Shown here: positions 11,469 through 22,024 of the stretch, one piece after another
Layout: every line of letters starts with the position of its first letter
How positions within the stretch are numbered: the stretch's first letter is position 1
DNA from: Poronia punctata
Lineage: Eukaryota; Ascomycota; Sordariomycetes; Xylariales; Xylariaceae
Length of the DNA: 44,583 bases
Assembly: GCA_022579005.1 (NCBI GenBank)
Contig: MU401722.1
Location: forward strand, 1 to 44,583
Reading direction: 5' to 3'
Translations under genes and position numbers: made by a program
The notes under the pieces: generated by a model
Told to the model about the DNA's origin: nothing
What the model saw: the letters and a program-made list of their open reading frames with translations, nothing else
Databases searched by the model: none

Positions 11469-13140
11469 ATGAATGGGATTGTTTATCGCATCAATCGTGT
11501 GTTCGAGTACGGGCCATGGTGGCTCTGTATATATCTTATTCGTAGGATACTCTCTCCGACGCATGTATCTAGGTGGTGCGTCTTAACACACGGCTGACCA
11601 TATAATTGTCTAGTCTCTTTATTTTCCGTCAATTATCGTTATGCCTGGGCCCAGCTTATGGCCCCATACGCTGCCGAGTTTGGGTTCGATTTCAAGAACT
11701 TGAAAAGGGGATGGAACACTGGCCTTGCTTTGTTTATCGCGTCCGTGATACTCAAGGTTATGTGGTTCGGGTCCTGGATTGTAGGGTTACTCTAGTAAGT
11801 GCTGTCCACCATTATTCCAATATTTTGTTCCTATATTGTACTTATCATATCACGTTTATGCGGCGTATATCCCTTACATGGTATAATTTTTATTCTATAT
11901 TTATGTATTGACTAACTGCTACAACTACCCTGACAGTACATTCCGCTGGAGCCGGGCGTATCGGCCACCTACCAAGCCGCAGAAGAAGACAATTATGCAG
12001 GTTGATCCCCGACATATGGCTACTCACGGCGATGTGATAGCTTACGATGAAGGTACTTTTCATGGGTCCCACACCGTAGGTAGGTATGGCGTGTTGACAG
12101 ATGCCATATAGGATTTCTGCCTCGGCCTTGCGTTTACAAATGTCGCTGGGCTCTGAGAAGCGACCCAGATTACCGCAATCCCGAGCATTTCCAGACGTGG
12201 TCGGGGGACCGGACTTACCACTGCTCCTACCTGGCGCGATGCTTGCCCTGTTACGACCACTTCTGTAAATTCCTCCGGGTGGCCGTATACCTCGACACTA
12301 TGAAGTCGTACTTTTGCCTGCAGCTTTGGCTGCTCCTCGACACGCTTTTTACAATAAGCGTATCAATCGCCAGCTTGTCTACCTCCAATCACTGGATCTC
12401 ACTAATTGGGTTTTATGCAACCGTCCTGGTAACTGGGGTTGTCATCTGCTATTTGGCTGTTGACAACCTTCTCTGGAACATCAGACGCCTTCTCTGGAAG
12501 AACAAACTCGGGGCCGAGACCAGGGTAAGTTACCCCTCTGTCAGACGCGGACCTGGATCATACTGAAAGCAGGCATCAGTTTGGATGGGCTGGAGATGAC
12601 GCCTGGGCTCTAGCCTTCAAGGTTAGAACCCACGGCCCAGAGGGCGAATGGGTTCTTCACTTCCACAAGTTCGAAGAAAATCCTGTAAGTTACCAGATCC
12701 TCAGACGCAGAGCCGGCAGTTCGCTTGATTAACTGTATGTTACTCGCAGTGGGATCTAGGACCACGAGAGAATCTGCGCCATGTTCTTGGACCTTGGTGG
12801 CAGTGGCCTTTCTTCTGGATTCAACCTCCAAGAGTGTCGCGCTATGGGCACTATGCTGGATGGGAGTAAGTCGGTTCAGTCTCTTGGTCTTTCTATTTGG
12901 TAGTACTATTACTTACAGCCATTTTTGTCTAGCCTGCCTTTCAACGGCCGCGTTCGTGCTTTTCGAGACGCCTTGATCGGGTTTACCGCCGTGACAATTG
13001 ACAGGCCGATGCCGACCGCAACCCACGCGGATGGTAAAGCTCGTCGTCGTCAGAATCGCACCAGCAACATCGACCGTCGCAGCCAAGATAGATCAAGTGG
13101 TAGCTCTGCGCACCATGCAGAGCCTACTACTTCATCCTGA
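11469..13140 (+). CDS. Degenerate DHHC-family (DHFC) palmitoyltransferase-like membrane protein
   Basis: A seven-exon model (11469-11526, 11614-11794, 11937-12052, 12112-12524, 12580-12684, 12750-12865, 12933-13140) totals 399 codons. Hydrophobic segments lie before (GLALFIASVILKV) and after a cysteine-rich core, then two more TM helices follow (LQLWLLLDTLFTI and FYATVLVTGVVICYL). The core reads HCSYLARC-LPCY-DHFC, aligning position by position with the HC-x2-C-x2-C-x4-DHHC signature of protein S-acyltransferases. The catalytic Cys is kept, the second His is Phe, and the internal zinc-ligand Cys is Leu. A downstream NPWDLG matches the NPFDLG motif of the family. Known members attach palmitate to cysteines of membrane proteins. 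Whether this variant is catalytic is open. The exon 1 donor could be 11527 or 11542. The last exon is duplicated at 15683. Confidence 0.78.
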
Positions 13141-13807
13141 CGACATGTTGTTGGATCCTAGCATCTTGCGAGGAGGGGATCTTGAAGGAATGGAACAGAG
13201 GGGCACATTGGGCTAGACTAGACCACTAGACCACCGGGACTAGGACGATCACCCCACTCCATTTTGGAGTTTTACAAGCCCCGGTCAACGCACTATTTGG
13301 ACAAGAACACCGCAGCTGCCCCGGTCAAGCAGGTCGTCTTGGATGGCCGAATAGGAGTCCTTATCTCCCGCAAGTGATCGGCCCTGGTCTGGTCTGGTCC
13401 TCGAGGGGGCATTCTTTCGGTCAAATCCATGGTGGATATGGCTTGTTTCTCTACGGTTTTGGCTGGACGGCACAATGGTTTCACGGTTATGGTGGTGGTG
13501 GTTTATGGTTATGGTTGGAGTTGGGAGCTCGTGGAGGAATGACGACAAGTACTAAGTATATTCATGCATCCTATCCCGTAGTGTTGCTCATCTAATCTAT
13601 AGGTTTTTGCCTTTGTTACCAAAAGTGTAGCGAAGGTTTTCCCTATAGCACGCCCAAATGGGGTTAGGGGCTACGAGGATAGGCTATGCCTAGGGCGTCT
13701 TTCTGAACATAGCCCCGAAGGGAGGGCACGGTGAGGGTTGCAGTGTATCACACTAGGTCCCTAAGTTAGACGTCGATACATCAATACCGAGCACATCTTA
13801 ATACCTA
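13141..13807. other. Downstream of the DHHC-like gene, partly duplicated at 15485-16040
   Basis: No gene is supported. Words from this stretch recur near the decayed 3' copy: CCCGGTCAACGCACTAT, GAACACCGCAGCTG, and the GGTTATGGTGGTG / GTTATGGTTGGAG cluster. The duplication therefore extended past the stop codon, with rearrangement. Confidence 0.5.
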
Positions 13808-14290
13808 ATGAGAAATGCTGCATCTGCTGTAGGGTCGGTGCTAGATCTGCTGTAGTGCAGTGCCAACCAGGTAGGAACAGCTAATACAGTGCCGACTAGG
13901 TACCTCACCAACTGCAATCTACCTAAGGTACATTTCTTTTAACCTACACCGCCCCCCCCCCCCGGGCTGGAAAAAAAGTCATTTTGCGGCTTTAAGGGGT
14001 CAAGGTCAATTTAGGCAGTAGGTTAAAAGGGATCAAGGGGTTGAACGGATTGGATTGAATTAGATTGAAGGGATGCAAACCGCTAGGCACCTAGGCTACC
14101 TGTAGTAAACAGAAGTATTACAAAGAGGTTGCAATAACTGGGAATAGCTTCAATCTCTTTAAGTAAGGGTAGGTAGATAGTACTAGGAGATACGCAGCCA
14201 CACTGTATGCCATTTGTAACCAGGTGTTCGGCACTGCACTACAGCACATCTAGCACCGACCCTACAGCAGATGCAGCATTTCTTATAATA
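13808..14290. repeat. MITE-like element, copy B, with about 55-bp inverted termini
   Basis: The left end 13808-13863 and the right end about 14231-14287 are inverted copies with few mismatches. The core word is GCTGCATCTGCTGTAGGGTC. The interior carries a C13 run near 13950 and is related to copy A at 10500-10720. A third half-copy of the terminus, GCATCTGCTGTAGGGTC, follows in direct orientation at 14367-14383. No transposase frame is present, so this is a non-autonomous element. Confidence 0.75.
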
Positions 14291-14705
14291 ATACCCTTTT
14301 CTTACCCCTATAGATTAGTTCTTTTGCAAGGCGATGATAATCCAGCGATTCTTTGTGAATGTGCCGCATCTGCTGTAGGGTCTGTACCTAGGTACTTCGT
14401 CTGCTGTTGTGCATTAACAGACTCACGGTAACAGATGGAACACGGTATAGTCGCCTACCATCAGTGCCAGGACTAGGCCAGGCCAGCAAACAACGAGATC
14501 ATTCAAGTACCTATTGACCCATTCCAATTAATTTGCGTTGAATCGACTCTTTCCTTTTTCTAGCATATAGAGATCGTTGCTTCTATATTTAAAAGCCGTG
14601 TTTGACGTTGGGAAAGTGCGGCTATCTCTTAACCTTTGAAGGAGTGCTGACAGGACCTAATAGGCAGTGGTATGGTAGCAACGTAATGACGCATGCTGCA
14701 TATCT
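14291..14705. other. Repeat-derived spacer
   Basis: It contains the extra MITE terminus near 14360-14412, then unique sequence. No gene is seen. Confidence 0.4.
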
Positions 14706-14863
14706 ACTTATATACCATAGCGGGAAAATGTGTTTTCCGAGAATCGTTCTTTTTAAAAAGAAGCGTTGCCCTTAAAAGAAGCGTTGCTGAAAACATGCGT
14801 TGCCGACCAAAAGCGACTAAAAGCGACCAAAAGTGGCTTAGTTCTAAGGCACCTAGGCTATAC

Positions 14864-14870
14864 TATATAA
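14864..14870 (+). promoter_or_regulatory. TATA-like box upstream of the tRNA-like unit
   Basis: TATATAA lies about 30 bp before the tRNA-like sequence, the spacing used by upstream TATA elements of some fungal Pol III genes. Confidence 0.4.
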
Positions 14871-14895
14871 AGTGGAAAAACGTAAAGTTTTGCAA

Positions 14896-14999
14896 CTGGT
14901 CTGGTAGAGTGGTTTGATCACCCACTCCGTCAGAGGCTTCGCAGGTTCGACCCCCCGCGGAGCCTCTGGCGGAGTGGGACAGACCTTTTGGTTTTTTTT
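14896..14999 (+). ncRNA. tRNA-like Pol III transcription unit with a long central hairpin
   Basis: An A-box match TGGTAGAGTGG sits at 14902-14912 and a B-box match GGTTCGACCCC at 14944-14954. The unit is closed by GGTCTG (14898-14903) pairing with CAGACC (14980-14985). It ends at TTTT and then T8 (14992-14999), a Pol III terminator. Bases 14921-14978 fold into an almost perfect hairpin (CCCACTCCGTCAGAGGCT with its complement), placing the B box in the loop. Such an arm is not a normal tRNA cloverleaf, so this is a tRNA-like or SINE-like RNA rather than a decoding tRNA. Transcription is inferred. Confidence 0.5.
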
Positions 15000-15186
15000 A
15001 TGGTTTGGACCCACCCTTTAAATTCCGACCAATCAGGAGTCAGAACGTCGGCAACGCTTCTTTTTTGGCAACGCTTCTAGCCAAAAGAACGCTTCTCTCT
15101 AAAGCAAGGATTCTTATACAGGGCAACGCTTCTTTTTAAAAAGAACGATTCTCCGCAGCCATATTTTCCCAGTACGGTAAGTAGGG

Positions 15187-15484
15187 AAGTTACTCGGCAC
15201 CCTAAGCATCCGCAGTGTAGGAGGGAAGGTGCGGAATGGGTTGTATTAAGATGTGTCCTTTGAACTTGGTGTACTCTATCCCTCCATTACTTGTACATAT
15301 CCAATCACCTATCCACCAAAAACAGCAGACTCTCTTAATAGCCATTTCAATCGCTTTCAATCCTCTACGACCATCATAGTCAGACGGTCGGTGGTTGTCT
15401 TTACCAACCATATGACTATGATGATTTAATCACTTGAGACAAACTAGGTACAATAACCGCTGGACACGCATCCTCGCAGCATAT
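15187..15484. other. Spacer between the tRNA-like element and the DHHC fragment
   Basis: Nothing recognisable on either strand. Confidence 0.35.
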
Positions 15485-16040
15485 TCAACACGAACACCGC
15501 AGCTGGCCCGGTCAACGCACTATGTTGTTCTAGGGCCCTGTTGACAGTAGCCTTTCTTTCGGGTGCAGCCGAAGGGAGTGACGCGGTACAGAAACTATGC
15601 AGGGTGGGAGTATGCTTGCCCCGGTCTCTCTGTCTCTGCGGATTGCACTAACCGCACTTTGCTTACAGCACTTCCGTTCTAGCCTGCCTTTCAACGGCCG
15701 CGTTCGTGCTTTTCGAGACGCCTTGATCGGGTTTACCGGCGTGACAATTGACAGGCCGACGCCGGCTGCCACGTACAGGGAAGGCAGAGCCCGCCGTCGC
15801 CAAAACCGCACCAGCGACGCCGACCGCCAACCGCCGCAGCCAACTCAAATCAGGCGGCAGCTCTATATGGGAGTCCCAATAGTTTTACGGTTATGGTGGT
15901 GTTTATTCTATTTTGATGATAGAGATGATTCTATGGTTATGGCGGCGGCAGCTTATTGTTATGGTTGGAGCTACTCGTAAGAGCATGGCGAGAATGACGA
16001 GCTGATGGACTATCCATGTATAACAATACCTATCCCGAGC
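15485..16040 (+). pseudogene. Decayed duplicate of the 3' end of the DHHC-like gene
   Basis: Two exons of the gene at 11469-13140 recur 2.75 kb downstream. The penultimate-exon part (about 15525-15610) keeps VLGP, PFF, QP and NYAGW at equivalent places. Two Trp codons have become TGA and TAG by G-to-A change. The last exon begins at 15683 after an intact AG and is almost unchanged: about 83 bp from 15681 carry only a handful of substitutions against 12931-13013. Later sequence diverges but keeps the GGTTATGG-rich tail. No promoter or 5' exons are present, so it cannot make the full protein. Confidence 0.8.
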
Positions 16041-16373
16041 ATACCTTTATACTACCTTATTCCTACCTCCCTACAGACTATTCCATTTACAAGTCGGTAA
16101 TAATACAATGTTACGCCATTTCCCCCCTTCCCCTAGCGTGCTTATTCTTTCTACAAGGTAGTGACAATTCAGCAATTCTTTAAGTTTAAAAATATTCATT
16201 GTTGCAAAAGGAGAATGGTTACTGGGGTAATTCTGATTAAATTGTTGAACAACAACAGTGAACTCTGACAAACTTCCAGTACTTATTGAGAATAATTAGA
16301 TAGAGGAAGATATTTTCTATGTGAAAACAGGCTCGTCAAGGGGGACAAAGCGTTAAACGTGGATAAAAGACGG
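16041..16373. other. 3' flank of the BBE-type oxidase gene
   Basis: AT-rich, with no gene seen. It probably holds the 3' UTR of the minus-strand gene ending at 16374. Confidence 0.4.
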
Positions 16374-18508
16374 CTATACCACAGGGCAGAGTCTGTAACC
16401 ATGTGTCTCCCATCTATCGTTGCCAACGCATGGATGACACCAGAAGACATCGTTGGGGTCAACAGCTCCCTTGATCTGCAATAGCCGGTCGTAATTGTCT
16501 CCCCAGAAGGAGGTCTGCCAGTTGGGTTCCTCGGGGTTGTTCTTCGCAGTATGTTAGTTGTCGGGCGTCTTTCTGGGAATGAGCGTCTTACCTCGTTCAA
16601 GTACGATCCCATGTTGGGGGCCAGTTTGCGGAGGGGCTCGGTCTTGGCATTCACGGCGGCAAGAACTTCTTTCCTTCCGGAGAGATCAAGGAATGGAGCC
16701 GACAGCCCGGTAGCTACGATGGGAAAATCAATTAGATTCTCAAAGACGTCAAGGACGAGAAGCAGAAATGGACAACTTACTGGCATGGATAACCGACTGC
16801 CTCCATGAAGGACTGATGGAGTTGCTTCCTCCTCTGGGCTTGGCGTTCCGGGTGCCGTTACCCGAGACCAAAAAGGCCTGTCCACCAAATACCTTGAAGG
16901 CCTCTCCCACGGCCGTGCTATTCGCTGTGAGGGAGGCCTCATCTAAAAGGTGCGAGCCGACCCAAAGATCATAACCGACGGGATCTTTGAGGGTATAGAT
17001 GTCGAGCCAAGAGGCGAAGGAGGGGTAAGGGATGAGATCGACGAGGGCGACGGCATCGGGCCAGGTGGTGTTTACGTGGGCTATGATGGGGTCCCAGATG
17101 GCCTGCATCTCTTCTTTGCTCTGGGAATTCGGGAGGATGAACTCGCCGGCGACACCGGCGACGTTGATCATCTTGTCACCGGCGGGTACCGAGTAATTCG
17201 CCGACGCGACGGAATAACCCGACACGCCATGCTTGTCGAGATAGGGGAACTGCGAGAGGATGTATCCGGCCATGTCCCAGACCCAGGGAGCGCTGAGGTC
17301 GAGACTGGCGATGGCCAGATTGGCTGCGACGACTTTGGGGGTAGGGTGTGTCTTTAGTGTGACGGATGTCATGACACCGAAGGTCGAGCCGCCACCCTAA
17401 ATATCACCGTATCAGTCAGTACATACATGCTTCGCAGATATGGAAGTACTTACGCCTCGCATGGCCCAGAAAAGGTCTTTGTTTTGGCATTCATTAGCGA
17501 CGAGGATATCGCCTTGTGCAGTGACGACCTCCATCTCGAGGACCTGGTCGGCTCCCATACCGTACAGCTGGGCAAGAACGGAGTGGCCTCCACCGGTTAG
17601 ATAGCCGCCAACACTGACACTCTTAGAAGTACCGCCGACGATGGTCTGGTTAATCTTGTCCAAAGCATCGACGATATTGCCGACCTGGGAACCACCACCG
17701 ACAGTGACGGCAGTGCCGTCGATATCAAAGTTGCATCCCTTGGGTCGGAACGACTTGAAGACGTCGCTGCGGCTTTGCATGTTGTGAACCCAGATGGATA
17801 GGGAACCGGGAGCTTGGGAGCGACCCTGATAGTCATGTCCGGTACTCTTGACGACGACGCGAATGTTGTGTTCGCGAGCTATAATGTTTTGGTCGTCGGT
17901 CAGTCTTAGTCGCCCACATATACGAGAAGAAGTGTGTTGAACTTACCGAAGTCTATACCCTTCTTAACATCCGAGGCAGACCTCGCATCGACGACGTAGG
18001 CAGGATATCCGGTAGGACTGCATGGTGTGTCTTGCGATGGCAAGCAAGTATCGTTGTTATACTGTTGCCACATGGAAGAGATGGGGTTTTCGGTGTGGAA
18101 AGCATCATCAGTCCATTCTTTTCCAATGCTGGCGCATAGGTTGAGGTCAAAGGTAGCTTGTTCTTTGTGGCAGGCAGCGGCAGGGGGAGTTGGAGCGAGA
18201 AGCTTGCCGCCGAGTGTCTGGTTCAATCTTGACCATGTTTCTCGCGATGGCCACTGTTGATGTTTGTTAGTTAGACGTCACCTCTGAGACGACTATGACG
18301 GCCCCTAGTTACAGAGGGAAGACGACGATAACAGAAGGGTGAAACTCACAGAATCCGTGCCGGGAAAAGCTTTACACCCATCATCAGGAGAAATATGATG
18401 ATGATGAGATCCTCCTCCTATCGGGGGACGACCTCCTCCACGAGGGGGTTTAGCACAGGCAGCATCGACGAATGCGAACAGAACTGGCCAATACATTGTG
18501 ACCTTCAT
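16374..18508 (-). CDS. Secreted berberine-bridge-type FAD-linked oxidoreductase
   Basis: Six exons (18508-18350, 18253-17947, 17878-17454, 17396-16781, 16713-16592, 16541-16374) give 598 residues. A signal peptide is evident (MKVTMYWPVLFAFVDAACA), followed by a Gly/Pro/His-rich spacer. The FAD_binding_4 (PCMH) fold covers about residues 130-300, with STGHDYQGRS holding the His (about 170) that carries flavin in this family, then TVGGGSQ and YLTGGGHS. The C-terminal BBE signature is WCHPCVGNDRW, where homologues often have N-P-x-x-x-F. The second flavin anchor, Cys, appears as Ser/Val after GGGH, so mono-covalent FAD is likely. Such enzymes oxidise alcohols, sugars or alkaloid/polyketide intermediates with O2. 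The substrate is unknown. An upstream in-frame ATG at 18574 would bury the signal peptide, so 18508 is preferred. Confidence 0.9.
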
Positions 18509-20392
18509 TTTCACAAAATTTGGAGAGACAAGGTCTAATGATTGGGTTCCAAAATTACGATTGAGAAGAAGCAATTCTCTTCAAATACTACTTGGCAATG
18601 GAATATCAAACAGGAGCAGCACTTTACTCATGCAAGGTACGGACTTCTTGACTAGGTTACCTCGTGGCTAATCGATCCATATTGTGTCACATGGCTGGTT
18701 TTTTTTTTAGATTTCGTGCTCGAAACGGTCTCAGCTGTTCTTCATAAATCCATCCGAGGTCCCCAAGTTAGCTGTCCATCTGTCTCAGTTAGGTAGTATG
18801 ATGATGATCAATGATGATGACCGTATGAAGAGAACCCGATATGTAGGAAGGGGAGTACGTACCTTTGAAGAGTAATACCAAGATCCACAATATGGAATCC
18901 AAAGATCTACGCATCGCATCTCTACTAATTATAACAACTGTCGACTGCGTCGAGACAGGAAGGAAGAAATCAGGGGAATATCTAAACATGTTATACGACC
19001 AGTTCGATATTTTCTATATTTGTATTCATATTTTAACATTATTTACTCTTTCCTGCACAAAGAAGCTATCTAGACAATTTGGTACATCATAATAACAAAC
19101 GTGCATGCATGATGCAGCATCTCCATCGTTCTTTCCTCATGATGGCAAAACATCACATTTCAAAACATATTTCCTAATAAGGAAATTTGCCTGAATGGGA
19201 CAACTAAGCGAGGTCTCCCTTCTTAGGCAAGGACTCGATGATCAATCTCATATGCTGTGTAAGTGACACCGCCACAGGATTGAGGCTTGTGCCTTTTTGA
19301 ATTTTCCGTTGGAATGTATGTCTGTTGGTTTGACGTCATAGGAAGTCAAGGATATGCGACGGGAATAATCAAGGAATGAGAGTAACAGGGATAACTCCCT
19401 GAACACGTCCACGGTGTTATACAGCAGCATTACTCGGTAGAATGGAGTTCACAATCACTGTTATTTACCGCCTACATGTACTCGTTGGTGACGAATGACC
19501 ATGAGAATTACAAGTGTATATCTTTTCCCGACGTAATTGCTGTTTCAGTAGGCAGGCACAAAAATAGATACATTCTACCTGTCGACCAGGCTACCAACCA
19601 TCTGCAGTTGGAGACATTGGAGATAATAGGTACCCCTTCCTTAAACGGGTAGTTCTATTTGGCGGGTACCGGCAAGGGCGAAGAACAGCCAGCATGGGAA
19701 TCTCAATCGCGTTTTGAACAATTACCTAATTAGACCCTGAATTTGGAATCTTTCTGGAAATAGGTATCTTGTTACGGGGTTATCCCATATTCATCAAATT
19801 GCAGGCTATAGAAAAAATAAGCATCGCCCAGTCCCTTAGGTCTCAACCGGCGTCGGCAGCGTCCGGCAGGGCATCGTTACTTTGGGAGGGAGGGATGGGG
19901 CTGGGGACGCGCTGACTTTGCTTTTTCCCCCGCAGTTGTTAGTCAAGTAGGTGAGGGTGGGGTGTCCAAGAAACCAAGAATATCTGACACCTTGGTATTG
20001 TCCAATCAAGGCAACGCCCTGGCTGCTTAAAATAACTAGTAGTTTTATTGATCAGATGCAGGGTTTTGGGACCCCAGATGAGCTTAGCTACGTTTACAGC
20101 AGGTAGAACAAAGGATAGGCTAGAAATCACCGCCAAGCATCACCGACCTAACACTGAACAGGGACCTGTCAGGGTAAGCGCACGTGGAAATCAAGTAATC
20201 CCCCCTCGTTCAATGGTTCCCCCCTTCGCGCTCGTTCTCTCCCTTGCGTGTATCCGTCTTCCTTTGTCAGACACGGCTGTATACCTAGAGGTGGACGAAC
20301 TTTTCTCAATTTGTACATTTCTCTTTTCCATCTTCTTTGCCAAGGTTTCTCTTCCTAAATCCCCCCTCATTTCCCACTATCTTCGATCAACC
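18509..20392. other. Long divergent intergenic region
   Basis: It separates the minus-strand oxidase from the plus-strand gene at 20393 and should contain both promoters. It holds a short ATGATG-rich stretch near 18798-18820 and pyrimidine-rich runs near 20300-20375 just before the start codon. No supportable gene. Confidence 0.4.
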
Positions 20393-21750
20393 ATGGCTAT
20401 GGAACCTAGTAGCAGTAAAGGGCTCTCATCAACATTGATGGGAGTGAATGAGAAAGATCCAGGCAAGTAAAAAAGCACTCCGGGACCGTCAAAAGGTCGT
20501 AAGCTGACGAAGACCATGACGAAAAACAGGAATCCTCGCTAAAGAGAAGAGCCCAAGATCTTCCGACGAAGATGGGACCGATTACGAATGGGATCTAGAT
20601 GACGCACAAGGTGAGATGACGGAAGCGCATAGCGAAGAGAACAAGAAATTGCTCCAAAATGCGCTTCAGCCAGAACCCTCGACTTTTGGGTCTCCGAAAG
20701 GACGTCTCACATATCCCGTAATCCTACCACAACGCCGACCGAAGAGGCGTCATCGTGGCTTCATCAGAGCTTATGCGCCCGACCTTGAGGCATGCGGCAT
20801 TGACCAGCCGACTTTCTTGGCTTTTCTCGATGAGCTCGACAAGTCGACAGCCTGGTCGCCCATTGCCGACATCATTAATTTGTCGACCCTCGCTACCTTT
20901 GCCATTCCCGGCGGTATAGGCGCTGCTGTATCTGTTCCAATTCAATTGGCCACGGGGATCTACAAGGAACTTCAAGGGCGCAAAGGGTATGTGCAAACTC
21001 CGATCCGGTTCGCTGGCAGTTCGCATCTCCTGACTTGAATATGTAGACAAAATGAATTCCTACACAAGATGAACAATGAACTATTCCGCCCACGGGGCCT
21101 GTATTGCTTAATCGTAGCCTACAACAATTCGGCAGGCGAACAGGTGACGCAAGATAACATTGCGGCCAAGATCGGCAACCGGATCGACGCCAAGGATGAC
21201 ACGTTCGGAGATAGGTTCAAGACCAATTTCCGAAATTCCGACGGGACCTTTGGCGCTCTCGAGTTCCCAGCCTCGGCGGAGCTAGTCTTCCCGGGTCTGG
21301 AACATGAGGGCGACGATGATCCCGACGGGCCTAGGAAGAGCGGCTTCGCGCGTGTTGTGGCCAAATACGCCGCTCATCGCGACCGCAAGCGAACTGCGAA
21401 ATGGGTATGCACGTGCCAACCCTGACAGAAGATGATGAATGGATTGACTAATGTGTATGAATGATAGATGCGAAAGAATCCCGGTAGTCCTCTCGAAGCT
21501 ATGATGGATCCGGCAGCGGCTGAGCGGGCTAGAGAGAAGGGATACAAGAAGCTAAAGAAGCGCAGACTAGCTCGGGTATGTCTAGACTACTACTTCTAAT
21601 CCCTGGGTTTAAAAGAAAGACTAACTAATAATGCGCAATCAGAATATCCTGTACATGATGATTGTCAATATGCCGACCGAGGAGCAGATGATGGAAGCTC
21701 TCCGAGCTACTGGGGAAGCCGAGACAGTCGCCAAGGCGCGGCAACAATAA
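20393..21750 (+). CDS. Conserved fungal protein of unknown function
   Basis: Exons 20393-20462, 20530-20986, 21047-21404, 21468-21575 and 21643-21750 encode 366 residues. An acidic, Ser-rich N-terminus (about 1-70) leads to a basic stretch (RRPKRRHRG). A conserved block with YAPDLEACGID and FLDELDKS follows, then a Gly/Ala-rich hydrophobic segment (ATFAIPGGIGAAVSV), NELFRPRGLY, and a lysine-rich helix (KKLKKRRLAR) near the C-terminus. I recognise this as a widespread, often multicopy family in Pezizomycotina with no assigned activity; database names such as FAD-binding protein are not supported by any motif here. The first intron appears to use a GC donor (AG|GCAAGT, 20463). The nearby GT alternative shifts into a stop. 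The hydrophobic segment may contact membranes, which is inference. Confidence 0.8.
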
Positions 21751-22024
21751 GTCAAACGGGAACGAAGTATTTACATAGACTTGTGCGCGATAACGAAATT
21801 GATGTCAAATTAGAGATTGTCCCATTATTTAAGCTTATTCTTCGCGTGTTTATCCACGAGTCAGTCAAGCGCCGGGAGTCGGGACCGACCGAATGCATTT
21901 TGCGATGAAAGTGACGTCATTTGAACACTTGCGCTTTGAATCGCTTATACCAATCTATCTATTTACATGTATCCATAAAACACCAAAAAGAGAACAAGAG
22001 TAAAACTAAACGGAAAAAGACCGA

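Larger units (their letters stand above)
14706..15186. mobile_element. Non-autonomous inverted-repeat element carrying a tRNA-like unit
   Basis: Near-perfect 51-bp termini at 14722-14772 and 15120-15170 face each other. The inner 34 bp are identical, including TCGTTCTTTTTAAAAAGAAG. Weaker similarity extends outward to the CTACTTA words. Inside each terminus the decamer AAGCGTTGCC recurs several times, inverted on the right side. The middle holds a tRNA-like Pol III unit (14896-14999) and a TATA-like box. No protein-coding frame is present. The layout resembles a MITE that has captured, or is built around, a tRNA-like gene. Confidence 0.8.

Noticed and set aside
11176..11564. Minus-strand open frames of 92 and 115 codons
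   Set aside because: They are antisense to the pyrimidine-rich promoter and first exon of the DHHC-like gene; low-complexity Lys/Arg/Glu composition.
12933..13001. Alternative frame for the last DHHC exon ending at 13001
   Set aside because: The donor at 12866 leaves phase 2, which gives the longer frame ending at 13140; that frame is the one conserved in the duplicate.
15597..15980. 127-codon open frame sharing LPFNGRVRAF with the DHHC-like protein
   Set aside because: It reads through a former intron into a duplicated last exon; upstream exon parts carry stops. Treated as pseudogene.
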